Below, piece after piece: positions 17,546 through 27,753 of a DNA stretch of 64,000 nt (its first letter is position 1; each line of letters begins with the position of its first letter). The DNA lies in contig NZ_CP154261.1 in assembly GCF_039511225.1 (NCBI RefSeq), positions 620,001 to 684,000 on the forward strand, given 5' to 3'. The notes beneath the pieces were generated by a model that ran no database searches, was not told the DNA's origin, and was given only the letters and a program-made list of their open reading frames with translations. This stretch comes from Sphingobacterium multivorum (GTDB taxonomy: Bacteria; Bacteroidota; Bacteroidia; Sphingobacteriales; Sphingobacteriaceae). A program made the position numbers and the translations under genes.

Positions 17546-20500
17546 TTAAGATTCTATCTGTTGCAAAGGAAGCAGTATATGAAACGTTGTACCTTCGCCT
17601 TCTACAGTCTCAAAATAGATTTGCCCGTTACAGGCTTCAATTGTCTTTTTGACAAGAACTAGTCCTAAACCGTTTCCGGAACTCTTTGTCGTAAAATTAA
17701 TCTGGAAAATTTTATCCTGCATCTCTTTGGGAATCCCATAACCGTTGTCTTTGATATCTATCTTGACAAATTTGTCTGAGTAGCGTTCAATGGAAATCTC
17801 GATCTTCATGTTTTTTCGTCCATAACCGCCCTCAATCGCATTTTTTATCAAATTATTGAAGGTTCTTAATAGCTCATTACCATCTGCTTTAACGATAAGG
17901 GTTTTGTGATCCGCATTGTTAATGAGACGAATACTAACATTTGGTGTATTGTTGTACAAGGAAATGGACTTTGTTACTTTCTCTACAATATTGATGTTTT
18001 CCATTACCGTATTTGGGAATTTTGCAAAATGTGAAAATTCTGAGGCAATATGCGTCAATGCATCGATTTGTTCGATGAATGAAGTGGAGAATTTATTGAA
18101 GCGATCCGGAAATTTAGGGTCCTCGTCTTTGTAAGATCTACGGAGTTGCTGAATGCCTAATTTCATTGGTGTCAACGGATTTTTGATTTCATGGGCAATC
18201 TGTTGAGCCATCTCACGCCAAGTTGATTCTCGCTCGGTATCTTTGATCTTATTAGCATAGTCCTCCAGCTTTATGATCATAAGATTATATTCTTTGATCA
18301 ATGTACCTATTTCATCATTTCGTTGCCAAAACAGAGGCTCGTTGGGCTGCCCCAGGCGTAGTTGTGAAATCTTCTTACTGATGATGCTCAATGGATTGGT
18401 GACACTGTTGGCCACAAACGTCGCATAAAATCCAAAGCCTATGATAATCAGCGAATAAATGTTCACTATGGTATTTAAAAGAAGATTCTTATTGATATTT
18501 TCTTCCTTCTGAAGTGAGAAGTTTGGTATCCCTATATAAGCCAGTGTATTATAGTTTTTATCCCTGATGGTGGCGTAGCTGGTCTCAAATTGGAAAGTGC
18601 CAATACGCTCATCTTCAATCGTCTCCGATTTTTTTAAGATGGAAAGATTCTTCAGTGCAGCCGGATTAATAAAAGTGGAAAAAAGCTCCAGATCGTAGAT
18701 TCTGCGCTGCGAGCTATAGAGTAACCTGCCTGATTTGGAATAAAGATTGAAGTCTTTGGAAATAGTTTCGGATAATGTCTTGAGAATACTGATAAGCTGC
18801 GTCTCGGTGGATGTTTCATCTGTGTAGGTCAACATATTTTCCATCCGTTTGCCTAGTTCGATAATAAAACGTTCCTTACTTGCTTTATTGTTATTATAAA
18901 GCTGCTTGTTAATACTTATATACGAAATTACTGCCGATATGAGGATTGCCAGTATTACCGATGAGATAATGGAGGTCTGAATACGTGTAGAATACTGTAT
19001 TTTATTAACTATTTTGTAGAACTGATATTTTAAATTACGGAAAGTTAGCTTGGTGTTCTTAAGAAAGATATAGAAGGATTTTATGAAATGGAAAAACATG
19101 AAAATCATAAAAAATACCAAGAACAGAAATGAAGTCGTCGCTAGATAATCCCAAAAAGAAGGCTTTTGTTTACTGATCACATAGGTGGAGAATTTATTGG
19201 CAACATAAGCCATATGTAAATATGCATCGCGATCCAGCACCTGAATATATTCTCCTGGAACACCTTTCAGCCCCCTCAAATTGTTTTCGTAGGTATACTT
19301 TCCAAACTGTGTTATTAAAGAACCTCCTTTATAAAGGGCTATTGAATAATCCCCTTTGTTATAATATTGCGAATTGTTGATCCGCATATCGGTGAGGATT
19401 TCAGGATAGGGAACCGTATAACTAAAGTCTTTATTGGAAAGATTGATGATAACATTGACGATCCTATTTTGGTCAATGGTGACAGGAATGATGGAGAAGT
19501 ATTCATGCGTGCCTAATTCCGCGCTGGCACGGTAGAAGTTCTGTGTGACTTTTATCGACTTATTGATTACCTTTTCTCGATATTCATTGATCTTATTCTG
19601 ACTGGCCGGATTGAGCGGAACATTATTCTGATCATAATAATATGCTTTGAACTCATATTTGGAGAGATAGCCACTAAAGTACTTTTTCTTGATGAAATCG
19701 TTGATCCCCTCGGTATTGGTATAGGGAAGGCTGATATTAAATAGGTGTTTTAATTCTTGATCGTTTGCTATACTACTTTCAATATCGGAAAACAATGAAA
19801 CAGCATTGACATCATCTTCTGATTGTAAATTACTCAATAAGATTTTCATGTCAATTAAGTTCCGTTCCTGATAGAAACGAGCGTGCGTGATCGCACTTAT
19901 GATTGCCCAAAGTATCAGTACGGCAATATAATTTGTTAATATATGTCGATCGAAATACTTTTCGCCAAATGATTTAATAAGGATGATCAATGCAAGTAAC
20001 AAATTGACCAGGCTATTTTTCTCTATATAGAAGGATATGATCAGGATGACAAAAATGACACATGCCAGTTGAATGTTGAGTAGCTGCGTTGGTTTTAATT
20101 CTAATTTTTTAAGAAAAAATAGTACAAGATCAATGTAGATGCTCAAGGCCAAAATACCCATGCCAACAATGCCTAAATCTACCCAACTTAGGAAATGTAA
20201 ATCGACAAGTTTTGTGAAATCAAAATAGATGTTGTTGGAGTGCGTAATCAGGGTACCAGCGATGTCATACAATAGACCGAACGACAGGTATATACTTAGA
20301 ATAAATCCGATTGCGATAGGAATTCTGAAGAGTCGGATGTTCTTTATCTTGTCGAAATTGAGCTCTTTGCGAATTGAATAGATAAATAGAATCAACCATA
20401 ACACCAATATGGTGGTGGACATCACGGACCATATATTGGGGAAGAAGCGATTGTAAGCGTAATTGCGCGAATCGAAAATTGAAAATGTCGCGTTTTCGGA

Positions 20501-21301
20501 CAGCAGATTCCATTTAAGATCGGCAAATTTGACGAGGCTAAATACCGATAATAGCAGTAATGCAGACCACCAGGCCCTTCCTGTCTTGGCCATATGTAGG
20601 CAGAGACTATTGAAGAAGATCAGTAATGCGATCCAGGCAAGTAGCCAACAGAAGAATTGCAAAATCGTATAGGCATTTTCATGCTCTCCGTCTTTTAGCT
20701 TAACAGAGAATAGATAAGACCCTTCATTGCTATAGATATTTTTAATGGTGACCGTGTCTGTATAGGAGGCAATGTCGATATTTCGAGAGTCGAAGAAGTT
20801 CCTTCGCAATGAGCTATTTAAATAGGGGTTATTGTTATTTGTATAGCCTTTTACAATAATATAGGCGAGTATACTGATATTACCAATTGTTTTTTTTCGA
20901 ACAACGTAAGAACGGTTATCATCCTGAATAAAATTGGATTTTTCTGGGAATCCCTGATCTGTAATTGGCACAAATAGATGTGTGCTCCACATCTTCGGTT
21001 CATGGTCCTTAAAGAGAAATAAATAAACCTTCTCATTGGTTTTAAACTTTTCGAACGCCTGATAAACTGCAATAGGATATTGGTCGTAGTTTTTAAATGT
21101 TTTGAGTAGAAGAGAATCATTGAAAATTCGGTCGACCTTTTTCTCTTGTTGAGCGATATAATCATTGAGTGATTTTGTATCAATGTCCAGTATTTCCTTA
21201 TTGGTAACAGATTCTTTAATGGTGATAGCTGTTCCTATAAAGCATAAAGTCAAGATAAGTAGGAGTAATCGAATTTTTATACCAGAATTCACGTTCGTCA
21301 A
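17546..21301 (-). CDS. Large orphan sensor histidine kinase (NtrY-like)
   Basis: A 1251-residue membrane sensor. The N-terminal half has a first helix (about 9-27), a periplasmic part, a run of roughly eight membrane helices (about 210-480), a second extracytoplasmic region, and more helices near 725-750 and 800-820. Further helices precede a HAMP-like linker (about 965-1020), and the HisKA domain has its phospho-His in HEIKNPLTP at residue 1037. The ATPase domain shows NLIKNAIEGG (N box), DNGYGIP (G1) and GNGLGLVLVKK (G2). PLTP after the His is typical of NtrY-like kinases. No response regulator lies in the window. The signal is unknown. Confidence 0.92.
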   Translation of the reverse strand: MTNVNSGIKIRLLLLILTLCFIGTAITIKESVTNKEILDIDTKSLNDYIAQQEKKVDRIFNDSLLLKTFKNYDQYPIAVYQAFEKFKTNEKVYLFLFKDHEPKMWSTHLFVPITDQGFPEKSNFIQDDNRSYVVRKKTIGNISILAYIIVKGYTNNNNPYLNSSLRRNFFDSRNIDIASYTDTVTIKNIYSNEGSYLFSVKLKDGEHENAYTILQFFCWLLAWIALLIFFNSLCLHMAKTGRAWWSALLLLSVFSLVKFADLKWNLLSENATFSIFDSRNYAYNRFFPNIWSVMSTTILVLWLILFIYSIRKELNFDKIKNIRLFRIPIAIGFILSIYLSFGLLYDIAGTLITHSNNIYFDFTKLVDLHFLSWVDLGIVGMGILALSIYIDLVLFFLKKLELKPTQLLNIQLACVIFVILIISFYIEKNSLVNLLLALIILIKSFGEKYFDRHILTNYIAVLILWAIISAITHARFYQERNLIDMKILLSNLQSEDDVNAVSLFSDIESSIANDQELKHLFNISLPYTNTEGINDFIKKKYFSGYLSKYEFKAYYYDQNNVPLNPASQNKINEYREKVINKSIKVTQNFYRASAELGTHEYFSIIPVTIDQNRIVNVIINLSNKDFSYTVPYPEILTDMRINNSQYYNKGDYSIALYKGGSLITQFGKYTYENNLRGLKGVPGEYIQVLDRDAYLHMAYVANKFSTYVISKQKPSFWDYLATTSFLFLVFFMIFMFFHFIKSFYIFLKNTKLTFRNLKYQFYKIVNKIQYSTRIQTSIISSVILAILISAVISYISINKQLYNNNKASKERFIIELGKRMENMLTYTDETSTETQLISILKTLSETISKDFNLYSKSGRLLYSSQRRIYDLELFSTFINPAALKNLSILKKSETIEDERIGTFQFETSYATIRDKNYNTLAYIGIPNFSLQKEENINKNLLLNTIVNIYSLIIIGFGFYATFVANSVTNPLSIISKKISQLRLGQPNEPLFWQRNDEIGTLIKEYNLMIIKLEDYANKIKDTERESTWREMAQQIAHEIKNPLTPMKLGIQQLRRSYKDEDPKFPDRFNKFSTSFIEQIDALTHIASEFSHFAKFPNTVMENINIVEKVTKSISLYNNTPNVSIRLINNADHKTLIVKADGNELLRTFNNLIKNAIEGGYGRKNMKIEISIERYSDKFVKIDIKDNGYGIPKEMQDKIFQINFTTKSSGNGLGLVLVKKTIEACNGQIYFETVEGEGTTFHILLPLQQIES

Positions 21302-21320
21302 TTTACATTATTGTAAATAT

Positions 21321-21357
21321 AAAAAAAAGTCCTTGCTTTCTTAGGGCAAGGACTTTT
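21321..21357 (-). terminator. Terminator of the sdhCAB operon
   Basis: A 12-bp stem (21325-21336 with 21346-21357) is followed on the minus strand by a T run (A run at 21321-21328 on +). It ends the sdh transcript just before the kinase gene. Confidence 0.88.
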
Positions 21358-21463
21358 ATATTATTTTCTGAATAGCCTATTTTAATGGGCTAGAAAGAAT
21401 CTTCAATCGGTTTCTTAAGCATTTGTTAATGCTATCGAAAACACGAAGGATTTTAATTGCTTA

Positions 21464-22237
21464 TTAAGCGTGCGGTTCTTCTTGTCTGAAGATTTTAGCA
21501 GTCAAGTACTCACGATTTAAGCGAGCAATGTTTGTTAACTTGATACCTACAGGACATTCAGCTTCACAAGCACCCGTGTTGGTACAGTTACCGAAACCTT
21601 CAGCATCCATTTGATCTACCATTGCCTGAGCACGTTCGTAACGCTCAGTTTGACCTTGAGGTAACAGAGCAAATTGAGATACCTTTGCAGATACGAATAA
21701 CATTGCAGAAGCATTTTTACATGCTGCAACACAAGCACCACAGCCGATACATGTTGCCGATTCGAAAGCTTCGTCAGCAATACGTTTAGGAATGGGAATC
21801 ACGTTTGCATCAGGAACACCGCCTGTATTGATATTTACATATCCTCCTGCCTGTTGAATGCGATCAAAAGCAGTACGGTCGACTGCAAGGTCTTTCAATA
21901 CGGGGAATGCAGCGGCTCTCCAGGGCTCGATCACGATAGTCTGTCCATCGTGGAAGCTACGCATGTGCAATTGACATGTTGTAGTACCTTCTTTAGGACC
22001 GTGAGGGCGACCGTTGATGACTAATGAACACATCCCGCAGATACCTTCACGACAGTCGTGATCGAAATATACAGGATCTTCTCCTTTACGAGTCAATTCT
22101 TCATTGACAATATCAAGCATCTCTAAGAAAGACATATCATCAGCGATATCGTTTGCCTGATAAGTTACAAATTGACCTTTATCTTTATCATTTTTTTGAC
22201 GCCAAACTTTCAGCGTTAAATTCATATGTTGTGCCAT
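21464..22237 (-). CDS. sdhB: Succinate dehydrogenase/fumarate reductase iron-sulfur subunit
   Basis: Carries electrons between the flavoprotein and the membrane quinone site of complex II. The 257 residues have the plant-type ferredoxin cysteines ([15 protein letters not shown], then a later Cys in TTTCQLH), and two C-terminal cluster motifs, [13 protein letters not shown] and [15 protein letters not shown], for the 4Fe-4S and 3Fe-4S centres. It is the last gene of the sdhC-sdhA-sdhB operon, 14 bp after sdhA, which is the layout of the diheme, B-type quinone-reactive enzymes. Confidence 0.96.
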   Translation of the reverse strand: MAQHMNLTLKVWRQKNDKDKGQFVTYQANDIADDMSFLEMLDIVNEELTRKGEDPVYFDHDCREGICGMCSLVINGRPHGPKEGTTTCQLHMRSFHDGQTIVIEPWRAAAFPVLKDLAVDRTAFDRIQQAGGYVNINTGGVPDANVIPIPKRIADEAFESATCIGCGACVAACKNASAMLFVSAKVSQFALLPQGQTERYERAQAMVDQMDAEGFGNCTNTGACEAECPVGIKLTNIARLNREYLTAKIFRQEEPHA

Positions 22238-22251
22238 GATAATTTTCCTTC

Positions 22252-24186
22252 TTATTTATAACTTCTTTGTGTTAACTGAACGTTCTCGAATACCAAGTCT
22301 TCCTTGTGTAATTCCTCAGGTACATTGTCTCCTTTGTATTCCCAAGCAGATACATAGGCGAATTCATCATCGTTACGTTTTGCTTCACCTTCTTCAGTTT
22401 GGCTTTCCAAACGGAAGTGACCACCACAAGACTCAGCGCGTTGCAATGCATCAACAACCATTAACTCACCCAATTCTAAGAAGTCAGCCACGCGACCAGC
22501 TTTTTCTAAAGAAAGATTTAATTCTTCGTTCTCTCCAAGTACTCTAACGTTTGTCCAGAATTCTTTTTTCAACTCTTGGATCAAACCTTGTGCCTTTTGT
22601 AGTCCTTCTGCTGTACGAGCCATACCACAATATTCCCACATGATGAGTCCTAATTTTTTGTGGATATCATCAACAGTTTGTGTACCATTTAAAGACAACA
22701 ATTTGTTGATTTTCTCTTCAACTTCTTTACGTGTAGACTCGAAAGCTGGGTGGCTATGATCTACTGGCGCAAATGAACCTAATTTAGCTAAGTAATCACC
22801 TACAGTGTAAGGAATTACGAAATAACCATCGGCAAGACCTTGCATCAACGCCGAAGCACCTAAGCGGTTTGCACCGTGGTCAGAGAAGTTACACTCACCC
22901 AATGCATACAATCCAGGAATTGTAGTCATCAAGTTGTAATCAACCCATACACCACCCATTGTGTAGTGAACAGCTGGGTAGATACGCATTGGTTGTTTAT
23001 AAGGGTTCTCGTCCGTGATTTGGTAGTACATGTCAAATAAGTTACCGTATTTAGCACGTACAGCATCTTCACCTAGACGACCGATAGCTTCTTTAAAATC
23101 CAAGAATACCGCGAAACCAGTTTTACCAACACCACGACCATCATCAACAGCTTCTTTTGCATTACGAGATGCCACGTCACGTGGTACCAAGTTACCGAAT
23201 GAAGGGTATTTACGCTCCAAGAAATAGTCTCTGTCGTCTTCCTTAATGTCATTGGCTTTGATCTCTCCTTTACGTAATCTTTCAGCCATTTCTTGGGTTT
23301 TAGGAACCCATACACGACCATCATTACGTAAAGACTCTGACATCAATGTCAACTTAGACTGGTGATCTCCTGTTACCGGGATACAAGTTGGGTGAATTTG
23401 AGTATAACAAGGGTTCGCGAAGTAAGCACCACGTTTGTGTGCTCTCCAAGCTGCTGTAACGTTACATCCCATTGCATTGGTAGACAAGAAGAACACGTTA
23501 CCGTAACCACCAGTACACATTAATACTGCATGTGCAGCATGCGTTTCGATTTTACCTGAAACCAGGTCACGAGTTACGATACCTTTAGCATGACCATCGA
23601 TCATTACTAGGTCTAGCATCTCATGACGTGTGTACGATTTTACTTTTCCTTTTTTGATTTGACGGTTTAACGCTGAATAAGCGCCCAACAGCAATTGTTG
23701 TCCTGTTTGACCACGTGCATAGAACGTACGGCTAACTTGTGCACCACCGAAAGAACGGTTGTCTAATAGACCTCCGTATTCACGCGCAAAAGGAACACCT
23801 TGAGCAACACATTGGTCAATAATGTTGACAGATACTTCAGCCAAACGGTAAACGTTTGCCTCACGTGAGCGGTAGTCACCACCTTTGATTGTATCGTAGA
23901 ATAAACGGAAAACAGAGTCACCGTCATTTTGGTAGCTCTTTGCTGCATTGATACCACCTTGTGCTGCAATAGAGTGCGCGCGACGAGGTGAATCTTGATA
24001 ACAGAATGTAATTACATTATATCCTAATTCAGCTAAAGACGCTGCTGCAGATGCACCAGCAAGACCTGTACCAACAACAATAACGGTAAATTTACGTTTG
24101 TTAGCAGGGTTAACCAACTTAAGATTAAATTTATGATTTGACCACTTTTGGGCTAATGGACCCGCTGGTACTTTTGAATCTAACAT
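22252..24186 (-). CDS. sdhA: Succinate dehydrogenase/fumarate reductase flavoprotein subunit
   Basis: Oxidises succinate to fumarate (or the reverse) with covalent FAD. The 644 residues show the dinucleotide motif [12 protein letters not shown] (about 36-47), the FAD-linked His in [17 protein letters not shown], substrate residues around [14 protein letters not shown], and the [11 protein letters not shown] segment. Length fits the B-type (Bacteroides/Bacillus-like) subunit. It lies 57 bp after sdhC and 14 bp before sdhB. Confidence 0.97.
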   Translation of the reverse strand: MLDSKVPAGPLAQKWSNHKFNLKLVNPANKRKFTVIVVGTGLAGASAAASLAELGYNVITFCYQDSPRRAHSIAAQGGINAAKSYQNDGDSVFRLFYDTIKGGDYRSREANVYRLAEVSVNIIDQCVAQGVPFAREYGGLLDNRSFGGAQVSRTFYARGQTGQQLLLGAYSALNRQIKKGKVKSYTRHEMLDLVMIDGHAKGIVTRDLVSGKIETHAAHAVLMCTGGYGNVFFLSTNAMGCNVTAAWRAHKRGAYFANPCYTQIHPTCIPVTGDHQSKLTLMSESLRNDGRVWVPKTQEMAERLRKGEIKANDIKEDDRDYFLERKYPSFGNLVPRDVASRNAKEAVDDGRGVGKTGFAVFLDFKEAIGRLGEDAVRAKYGNLFDMYYQITDENPYKQPMRIYPAVHYTMGGVWVDYNLMTTIPGLYALGECNFSDHGANRLGASALMQGLADGYFVIPYTVGDYLAKLGSFAPVDHSHPAFESTRKEVEEKINKLLSLNGTQTVDDIHKKLGLIMWEYCGMARTAEGLQKAQGLIQELKKEFWTNVRVLGENEELNLSLEKAGRVADFLELGELMVVDALQRAESCGGHFRLESQTEEGEAKRNDDEFAYVSAWEYKGDNVPEELHKEDLVFENVQLTQRSYK

Positions 24187-24243
24187 ATCTCTTAATTTTA
24201 TATTGATCGAGAAAGCCTGAGCTTTCTCTTAAAAGATTCTGAA

Positions 24244-25014
24244 TTATTTAAAGAAGAAAAACAATGGCATTATTGCAAAGCCAATTGGAATTAATACCCC
24301 AAATACCCAAACACCGATTGCTCTGATGATTCCAATATATCTTCTGTGGTTAAAACCTAAAGTTTGGAATGCAGATTGGAAACCATGAATTAAGTGGAAT
24401 GCCAAAGCTGCCATCGCAATAACATATAAAGCTACCAATGCAACATTTTTGAATGCAAAGTCAACTTGCTTGTACAAATCTCTTGCTTTTAAGATTTGAA
24501 CATTGTTTTCTACCGTTTCTTGGTAGTCGTGGAATTCAGAAGCTTGAAGTTCTCTCGCTGTAGTTTGTCCAGTTGCCAAATCAGTACGGTATTCGATGTA
24601 AGGCACTTCATCATTGTGAAACTTCCACCAAAAATTAGACATGTGCGTAGCTAAGAATACTAAAATGACAGTACCTAAGATACCCATGTTGCGTGAATTC
24701 CACTTACTATTTGCTTGACCATCATATTTGGCATAACCAATAGGACGAGCGGCCTTGTTTTTCATCGACAATGTAATAGCGTAGATGACGTGAACAATTA
24801 CCGAAGCATACAATAAGTAAGAAACAACTTTGATTGGTGTAAAGTGAGTCATAAAATAGGCGTACTTGTTGAACGCTAGACCCGCATCATCTTTAAATAA
24901 TTGCAAGTTACCAACCAAGTGAACAACTAGGAATAAACATAGGAAGATTCCTGTTAAGCTCATGATTAGCTTCTTCCCAATCGAAGAACTGAAAACTGGC
25001 TTTGATTTACTCAT
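24244..25014 (-). CDS. sdhC: Succinate dehydrogenase cytochrome b subunit
   Basis: The single membrane anchor of a B-type complex II, 256 residues with five membrane helices. Likely heme-ligand histidines lie in VVHLVGN (first helix), VIVHVIY, LATHMSNF and ALAFHLIHGFQSA, consistent with two b hemes. A loop of about 60 residues between helices three and four is a Bacteroidota feature. It is the first gene of the operon; a TAGATTTG -7-like motif on the minus strand lies at 25042-25049. Confidence 0.94.
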   Translation of the reverse strand: MSKSKPVFSSSIGKKLIMSLTGIFLCLFLVVHLVGNLQLFKDDAGLAFNKYAYFMTHFTPIKVVSYLLYASVIVHVIYAITLSMKNKAARPIGYAKYDGQANSKWNSRNMGILGTVILVFLATHMSNFWWKFHNDEVPYIEYRTDLATGQTTARELQASEFHDYQETVENNVQILKARDLYKQVDFAFKNVALVALYVIAMAALAFHLIHGFQSAFQTLGFNHRRYIGIIRAIGVWVFGVLIPIGFAIMPLFFFFK

Positions 25015-25096
25015 TATCCTTGTAATTTAATTTGAATTAGGCAAATCTACTATTTGCTATTAAATATGATACCATTTTGACAAGAAAAAGCAATAA

Positions 25097-25113
25097 TTTA
25101 GAACGGTTCTAAA
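25097..25113. promoter_or_regulatory. 17-bp inverted repeat upstream of sdhCAB
   Basis: TTTAGAAC-G-GTTCTAAA is a perfect 8-bp inverted repeat with one central base. It lies 83 bp upstream of the sdhC start, between the upstream gene's terminator and the likely sdh promoter, as expected for a regulator site. Confidence 0.5.
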
Positions 25114-25126
25114 GTTTATTGAAATA

Positions 25127-25157
25127 AAAAGTCCGTTTTGAATAAAAACGGACTTTT
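25127..25157. terminator. Terminator after the beta-barrel gene
   Basis: A 13-bp perfect stem (25127-25139 with 25145-25157, loop of 5) with A/T runs in the arms. It ends the minus-strand gene at 25186-25782 and shields sdhC from read-through. Confidence 0.85.
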
Positions 25158-25185
25158 AAACGGTATATGAACAAGGCTTAAGGAA

Positions 25186-25782
25186 CTATAGAATACTGAA
25201 TAATCTATAACCCAAACCAATACTCCACATGTTGATTTTAGGATTTGCCTGACTCTCATTGTTGACTTTGTTTAACCCCATTTCGTATCTAACATCGACA
25301 CGTAAGCTTGAAATGTCAGCACCTACGCCAAAAGCCCAAGCTGTGCCACTTTTTTTATAGTTATTTGGGTTCAATTGGTCAATGACTTTATCTTGCTTGT
25401 CATCTACTTTAAATGAAAATATCGGACCTGTTTGAATCCTTGCTCCAATCGGTCCTAAACCAAAACGTTTGCCTAATAATACCGGAACATCTACCGTTGT
25501 AAATTTAACATCTGTTGATTCGCCATTTTCCGCTTTCACCGTCGTGTTTTTACCTGTTAAGTACACCTCGGGTTGAATATGGAATCCCAATACACCAACA
25601 CGTCCATAAAGACCTGCTTGGTAGCCTGCTTTCGTGTCGGAATTGAAATATTTGCCATCGCTTTTAAGTTTGGAGAAGTTTAGACCTCCTTTTACACCCA
25701 CCTCAAAACCTGGCAAGAGCTGCGCCTGTGCCGTTGCTACGCTACCACAAATCAAAAGTAATGCTGGTAAAATCTTTTTCAT
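25186..25782 (-). CDS. Outer membrane beta-barrel protein (PorT-like)
   Basis: A 198-residue exported protein. The signal peptide ends near TAQAQ (about residue 20). The rest alternates polar and hydrophobic residues in strands, with GVKGGLNFSKL at the mature N-terminus and GLGYRLF at the C-terminus, the usual pattern of eight-stranded Bacteroidota porin-like barrels (outer membrane beta-barrel / PorT family). Transcribed alone. Function unknown. Confidence 0.85.
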   Translation of the reverse strand: MKKILPALLLICGSVATAQAQLLPGFEVGVKGGLNFSKLKSDGKYFNSDTKAGYQAGLYGRVGVLGFHIQPEVYLTGKNTTVKAENGESTDVKFTTVDVPVLLGKRFGLGPIGARIQTGPIFSFKVDDKQDKVIDQLNPNNYKKSGTAWAFGVGADISSLRVDVRYEMGLNKVNNESQANPKINMWSIGLGYRLFSIL

Positions 25783-25869
25783 AATCTTTTATTTATGTAT
25801 ATATTGTATCTTTAAACAAACTTTTACAGTTCAGTAAAGATATACAAATTTTATACCTAAATCTGAGTT

Positions 25870-26079
25870 ATGTTGAAAATTAACGAAGAACAGTGGCAAG
25901 TAGCCAAAGAAAAACTCCGTCGCAAGTACAACCACTTAAGTGATGAAGATTTAGCTTTTCAAGCTGGCGAGGAGGATAAATTGATTAATCGATTGTCTTC
26001 TCGTTTGGGACGGAAGCCTTCCTATGTTTTATTTACGATAGGTAAAGAGATTCAGGATATTAGTAGCAACCGATTATGA
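25870..26079 (+). CDS. CsbD-like small stress protein
   Basis: A 69-residue protein similar in pattern to CsbD: a Trp-containing N-terminal helix (NEEQWQVAKEKLRRKY), then LSDEDL and a second helix ending RLGRK. CsbD members respond to general stress; the biochemical role is unknown. The last four bases (ATGA) overlap the start of csaA, so the two are coupled. Confidence 0.7.
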   Translation: MLKINEEQWQVAKEKLRRKYNHLSDEDLAFQAGEEDKLINRLSSRLGRKPSYVLFTIGKEIQDISSNRL

Positions 26080-26417
26080 GTGATGCCATTAGTTGGACCG
26101 ATTTTGAGAAAGTGGATTTAAGGGTAGGAACTATTTTGGAAGCAAAAGATTTTCCGAAAGCTAAAAAGCCAGCCTATCAATTGCGACTTGATTTTGGAGA
26201 TGAAATTGGTGTATTGCAAAGCAGTGCCCAGATTACAGTACACTATAACAAAGAAGAGTTGATTGGAAAGCAGGTGGTCGCCGTTGTGAACTTTCCCAAA
26301 AAGCAGATCGCTAATTTCTTTTCGGAGTGTCTTGTGACCGGATTCGCTGACGAAAATGGCGATATTATTTTGACATCCGTCGACAAAAAATTACCAAATG
26401 GATCTAAACTTAGTTAA
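26076..26417 (+). CDS. csaA: tRNA-binding domain protein, CsaA type
   Basis: A 113-residue stand-alone tRNA-binding OB fold, the full length of CsaA, which has been described as an export chaperone. Key features are FEKVDLRVGTILEA at the start, the KPAYQLRLDFG strand and the IANFFSECLVTG segment. It overlaps the CsbD-like gene by 4 bp and precedes tadA by 9 bp, placing two tRNA-related genes in one operon. Confidence 0.9.
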   Translation: MSDAISWTDFEKVDLRVGTILEAKDFPKAKKPAYQLRLDFGDEIGVLQSSAQITVHYNKEELIGKQVVAVVNFPKKQIANFFSECLVTGFADENGDIILTSVDKKLPNGSKLS

Positions 26418-26426
26418 GTTTGTACC

Positions 26427-26894
26427 ATGACATTTATAGATTTTGAAGGAACACAACTCATCGATAGTGACGAGTCGTTCATGCGTATGGCATTGAACGA
26501 AGCTAAGGTTGCATACGAAGAGGGGGAGGTACCTATTGGAGCAGTTATTGTTTATCGAGGACGTGTTATAGGGAAAGGTCATAATTTGACGCAGCGATTG
26601 AATGATGTGACAGCTCATGCTGAGATGCAGGCTTTTACAGCAGCTGCTAATTACCTTGGAGGCAAATACCTGGATGAATGTACATTATACGTTACCATAG
26701 AACCTTGTATTATGTGTGCCGGAGCGGCCTATTGGACACATATTGGTAAAATAGTCTATGGCGCCAAAGATGAAAAGCGTGGCTATTCTCATTTTCACGA
26801 TAAAATATTACATCCCAAAACAGTCATTACACATGGTGTTTTGCAGGAAGAATGTGCTGATTTGGTAAAATCATTTTTTCGTCAAAAACGGTAA
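26427..26894 (+). CDS. tadA: tRNA-specific adenosine deaminase
   Basis: Converts adenosine to inosine at the wobble position of tRNA-Arg(ACG). The 155 residues have the deaminase zinc motif HAEMQAF (His ligand and catalytic Glu) and PCIMCAGA (two Cys ligands), plus the N-terminal FMRMALNEAKVAYEEGEVP. Length is normal. It is the last gene of the CsbD-csaA-tadA operon. Confidence 0.94.
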   Translation: MTFIDFEGTQLIDSDESFMRMALNEAKVAYEEGEVPIGAVIVYRGRVIGKGHNLTQRLNDVTAHAEMQAFTAAANYLGGKYLDECTLYVTIEPCIMCAGAAYWTHIGKIVYGAKDEKRGYSHFHDKILHPKTVITHGVLQEECADLVKSFFRQKR

Positions 26895-26946
26895 GGAAAT
26901 AATGGATTTATTGTAACACATAAAAACATAACCGTGTATATTGTGT

Positions 26947-26954
26947 TATATTTG
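26947..26954 (+). promoter_or_regulatory. -7 element of the sod promoter
   Basis: TATATTTG fits the Bacteroidota TAnnTTTG consensus and lies 41 bp before the sod start. A 7-bp inverted repeat (26914-26920 with 26942-26948) overlaps it. Confidence 0.6.
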
Positions 26955-26994
26955 TATTATAAACGAAGTAATAAACATTTAAATTAAAATAGAT

Positions 26995-27603
26995 ATGGCA
27001 TTTGAATTAGAAGCGTTACCATACGCAGCCGACGCATTGGAACCACATATTGACAAAACTACAATGGAAATCCACCATGACAGACACCATCAGGCATATG
27101 TGGATAACTTAAATAAAGCAATCGCAGGTACAGACGCTGAGAACTTATCGTTATTGGATATCATTAAAAATGTAAGTAAATATTCTGCAGCAGTACGTAA
27201 CAATGGTGGTGGACATTACAATCACTCTTTGTTTTGGAAAGTTTTAGGTCCAAATGCTGGCGGTGCTCCAACAGGTGAATTAGCCGAAGCAATCAATGCG
27301 ACATTTGGTTCATTTGATGAGTTGAAAAAACAACTTCAAGCAGCTGGTGCAACTCGTTTTGGCTCAGGATGGGCTTGGTTAATCGTTGGTGCTGACGGTA
27401 AGTTAGCCGTAACTTCTACACCAAATCAAGACAATCCATTGATGGATGTTGCTGAAGTAAAAGGAAATCCTATTTTAGGTATCGATGTTTGGGAGCACGC
27501 TTATTACTTGAAATTCCAAAATAAGCGTCCGGCGTATTTAGAAGAAATTTTTAATGTTATCAATTGGGATGCCGTAGCACAAAACTATGCTGCAGCAAAA
27601 TAA
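26995..27603 (+). CDS. sod: Superoxide dismutase, Fe/Mn type
   Basis: Converts superoxide to oxygen and hydrogen peroxide in the cytoplasm (no signal peptide). The 202 residues have the metal ligands in order: His in EIHHDRHH, His in [10 protein letters not shown], and Asp and His in DVWEHAYY. The metal cannot be fixed with certainty from sequence. It is a single-gene unit between its own promoter and a strong terminator. Confidence 0.96.
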   Translation: MAFELEALPYAADALEPHIDKTTMEIHHDRHHQAYVDNLNKAIAGTDAENLSLLDIIKNVSKYSAAVRNNGGGHYNHSLFWKVLGPNAGGAPTGELAEAINATFGSFDELKKQLQAAGATRFGSGWAWLIVGADGKLAVTSTPNQDNPLMDVAEVKGNPILGIDVWEHAYYLKFQNKRPAYLEEIFNVINWDAVAQNYAAAK

Positions 27604-27623
27604 TTGAACATTTGATAAAACCA

Positions 27624-27661
27624 TAGAAAAGCGACAATACTAATTTATTGTCGCTTTTCTA
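27624..27661 (+). terminator. Terminator after sod
   Basis: A 16-bp perfect stem (27624-27639 with 27646-27661) with a 6-nt loop, followed by TTTT, ends the sod transcript. Confidence 0.9.
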
Positions 27662-27753
27662 TTTTATAAACAAAACCTCAGTTGTATTTGTTTATAAGAC
27701 CATAGTAGAACACTACAGTATAATAGTTAACTCCACGATCATACCCGCTACTG

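Noticed and set aside
26914-26948. Inverted repeat over the sod promoter as a strong operator
   Set aside because: Arms of only 7 bp and 21 bp apart in AT-rich DNA; could be chance, so kept only as a note.
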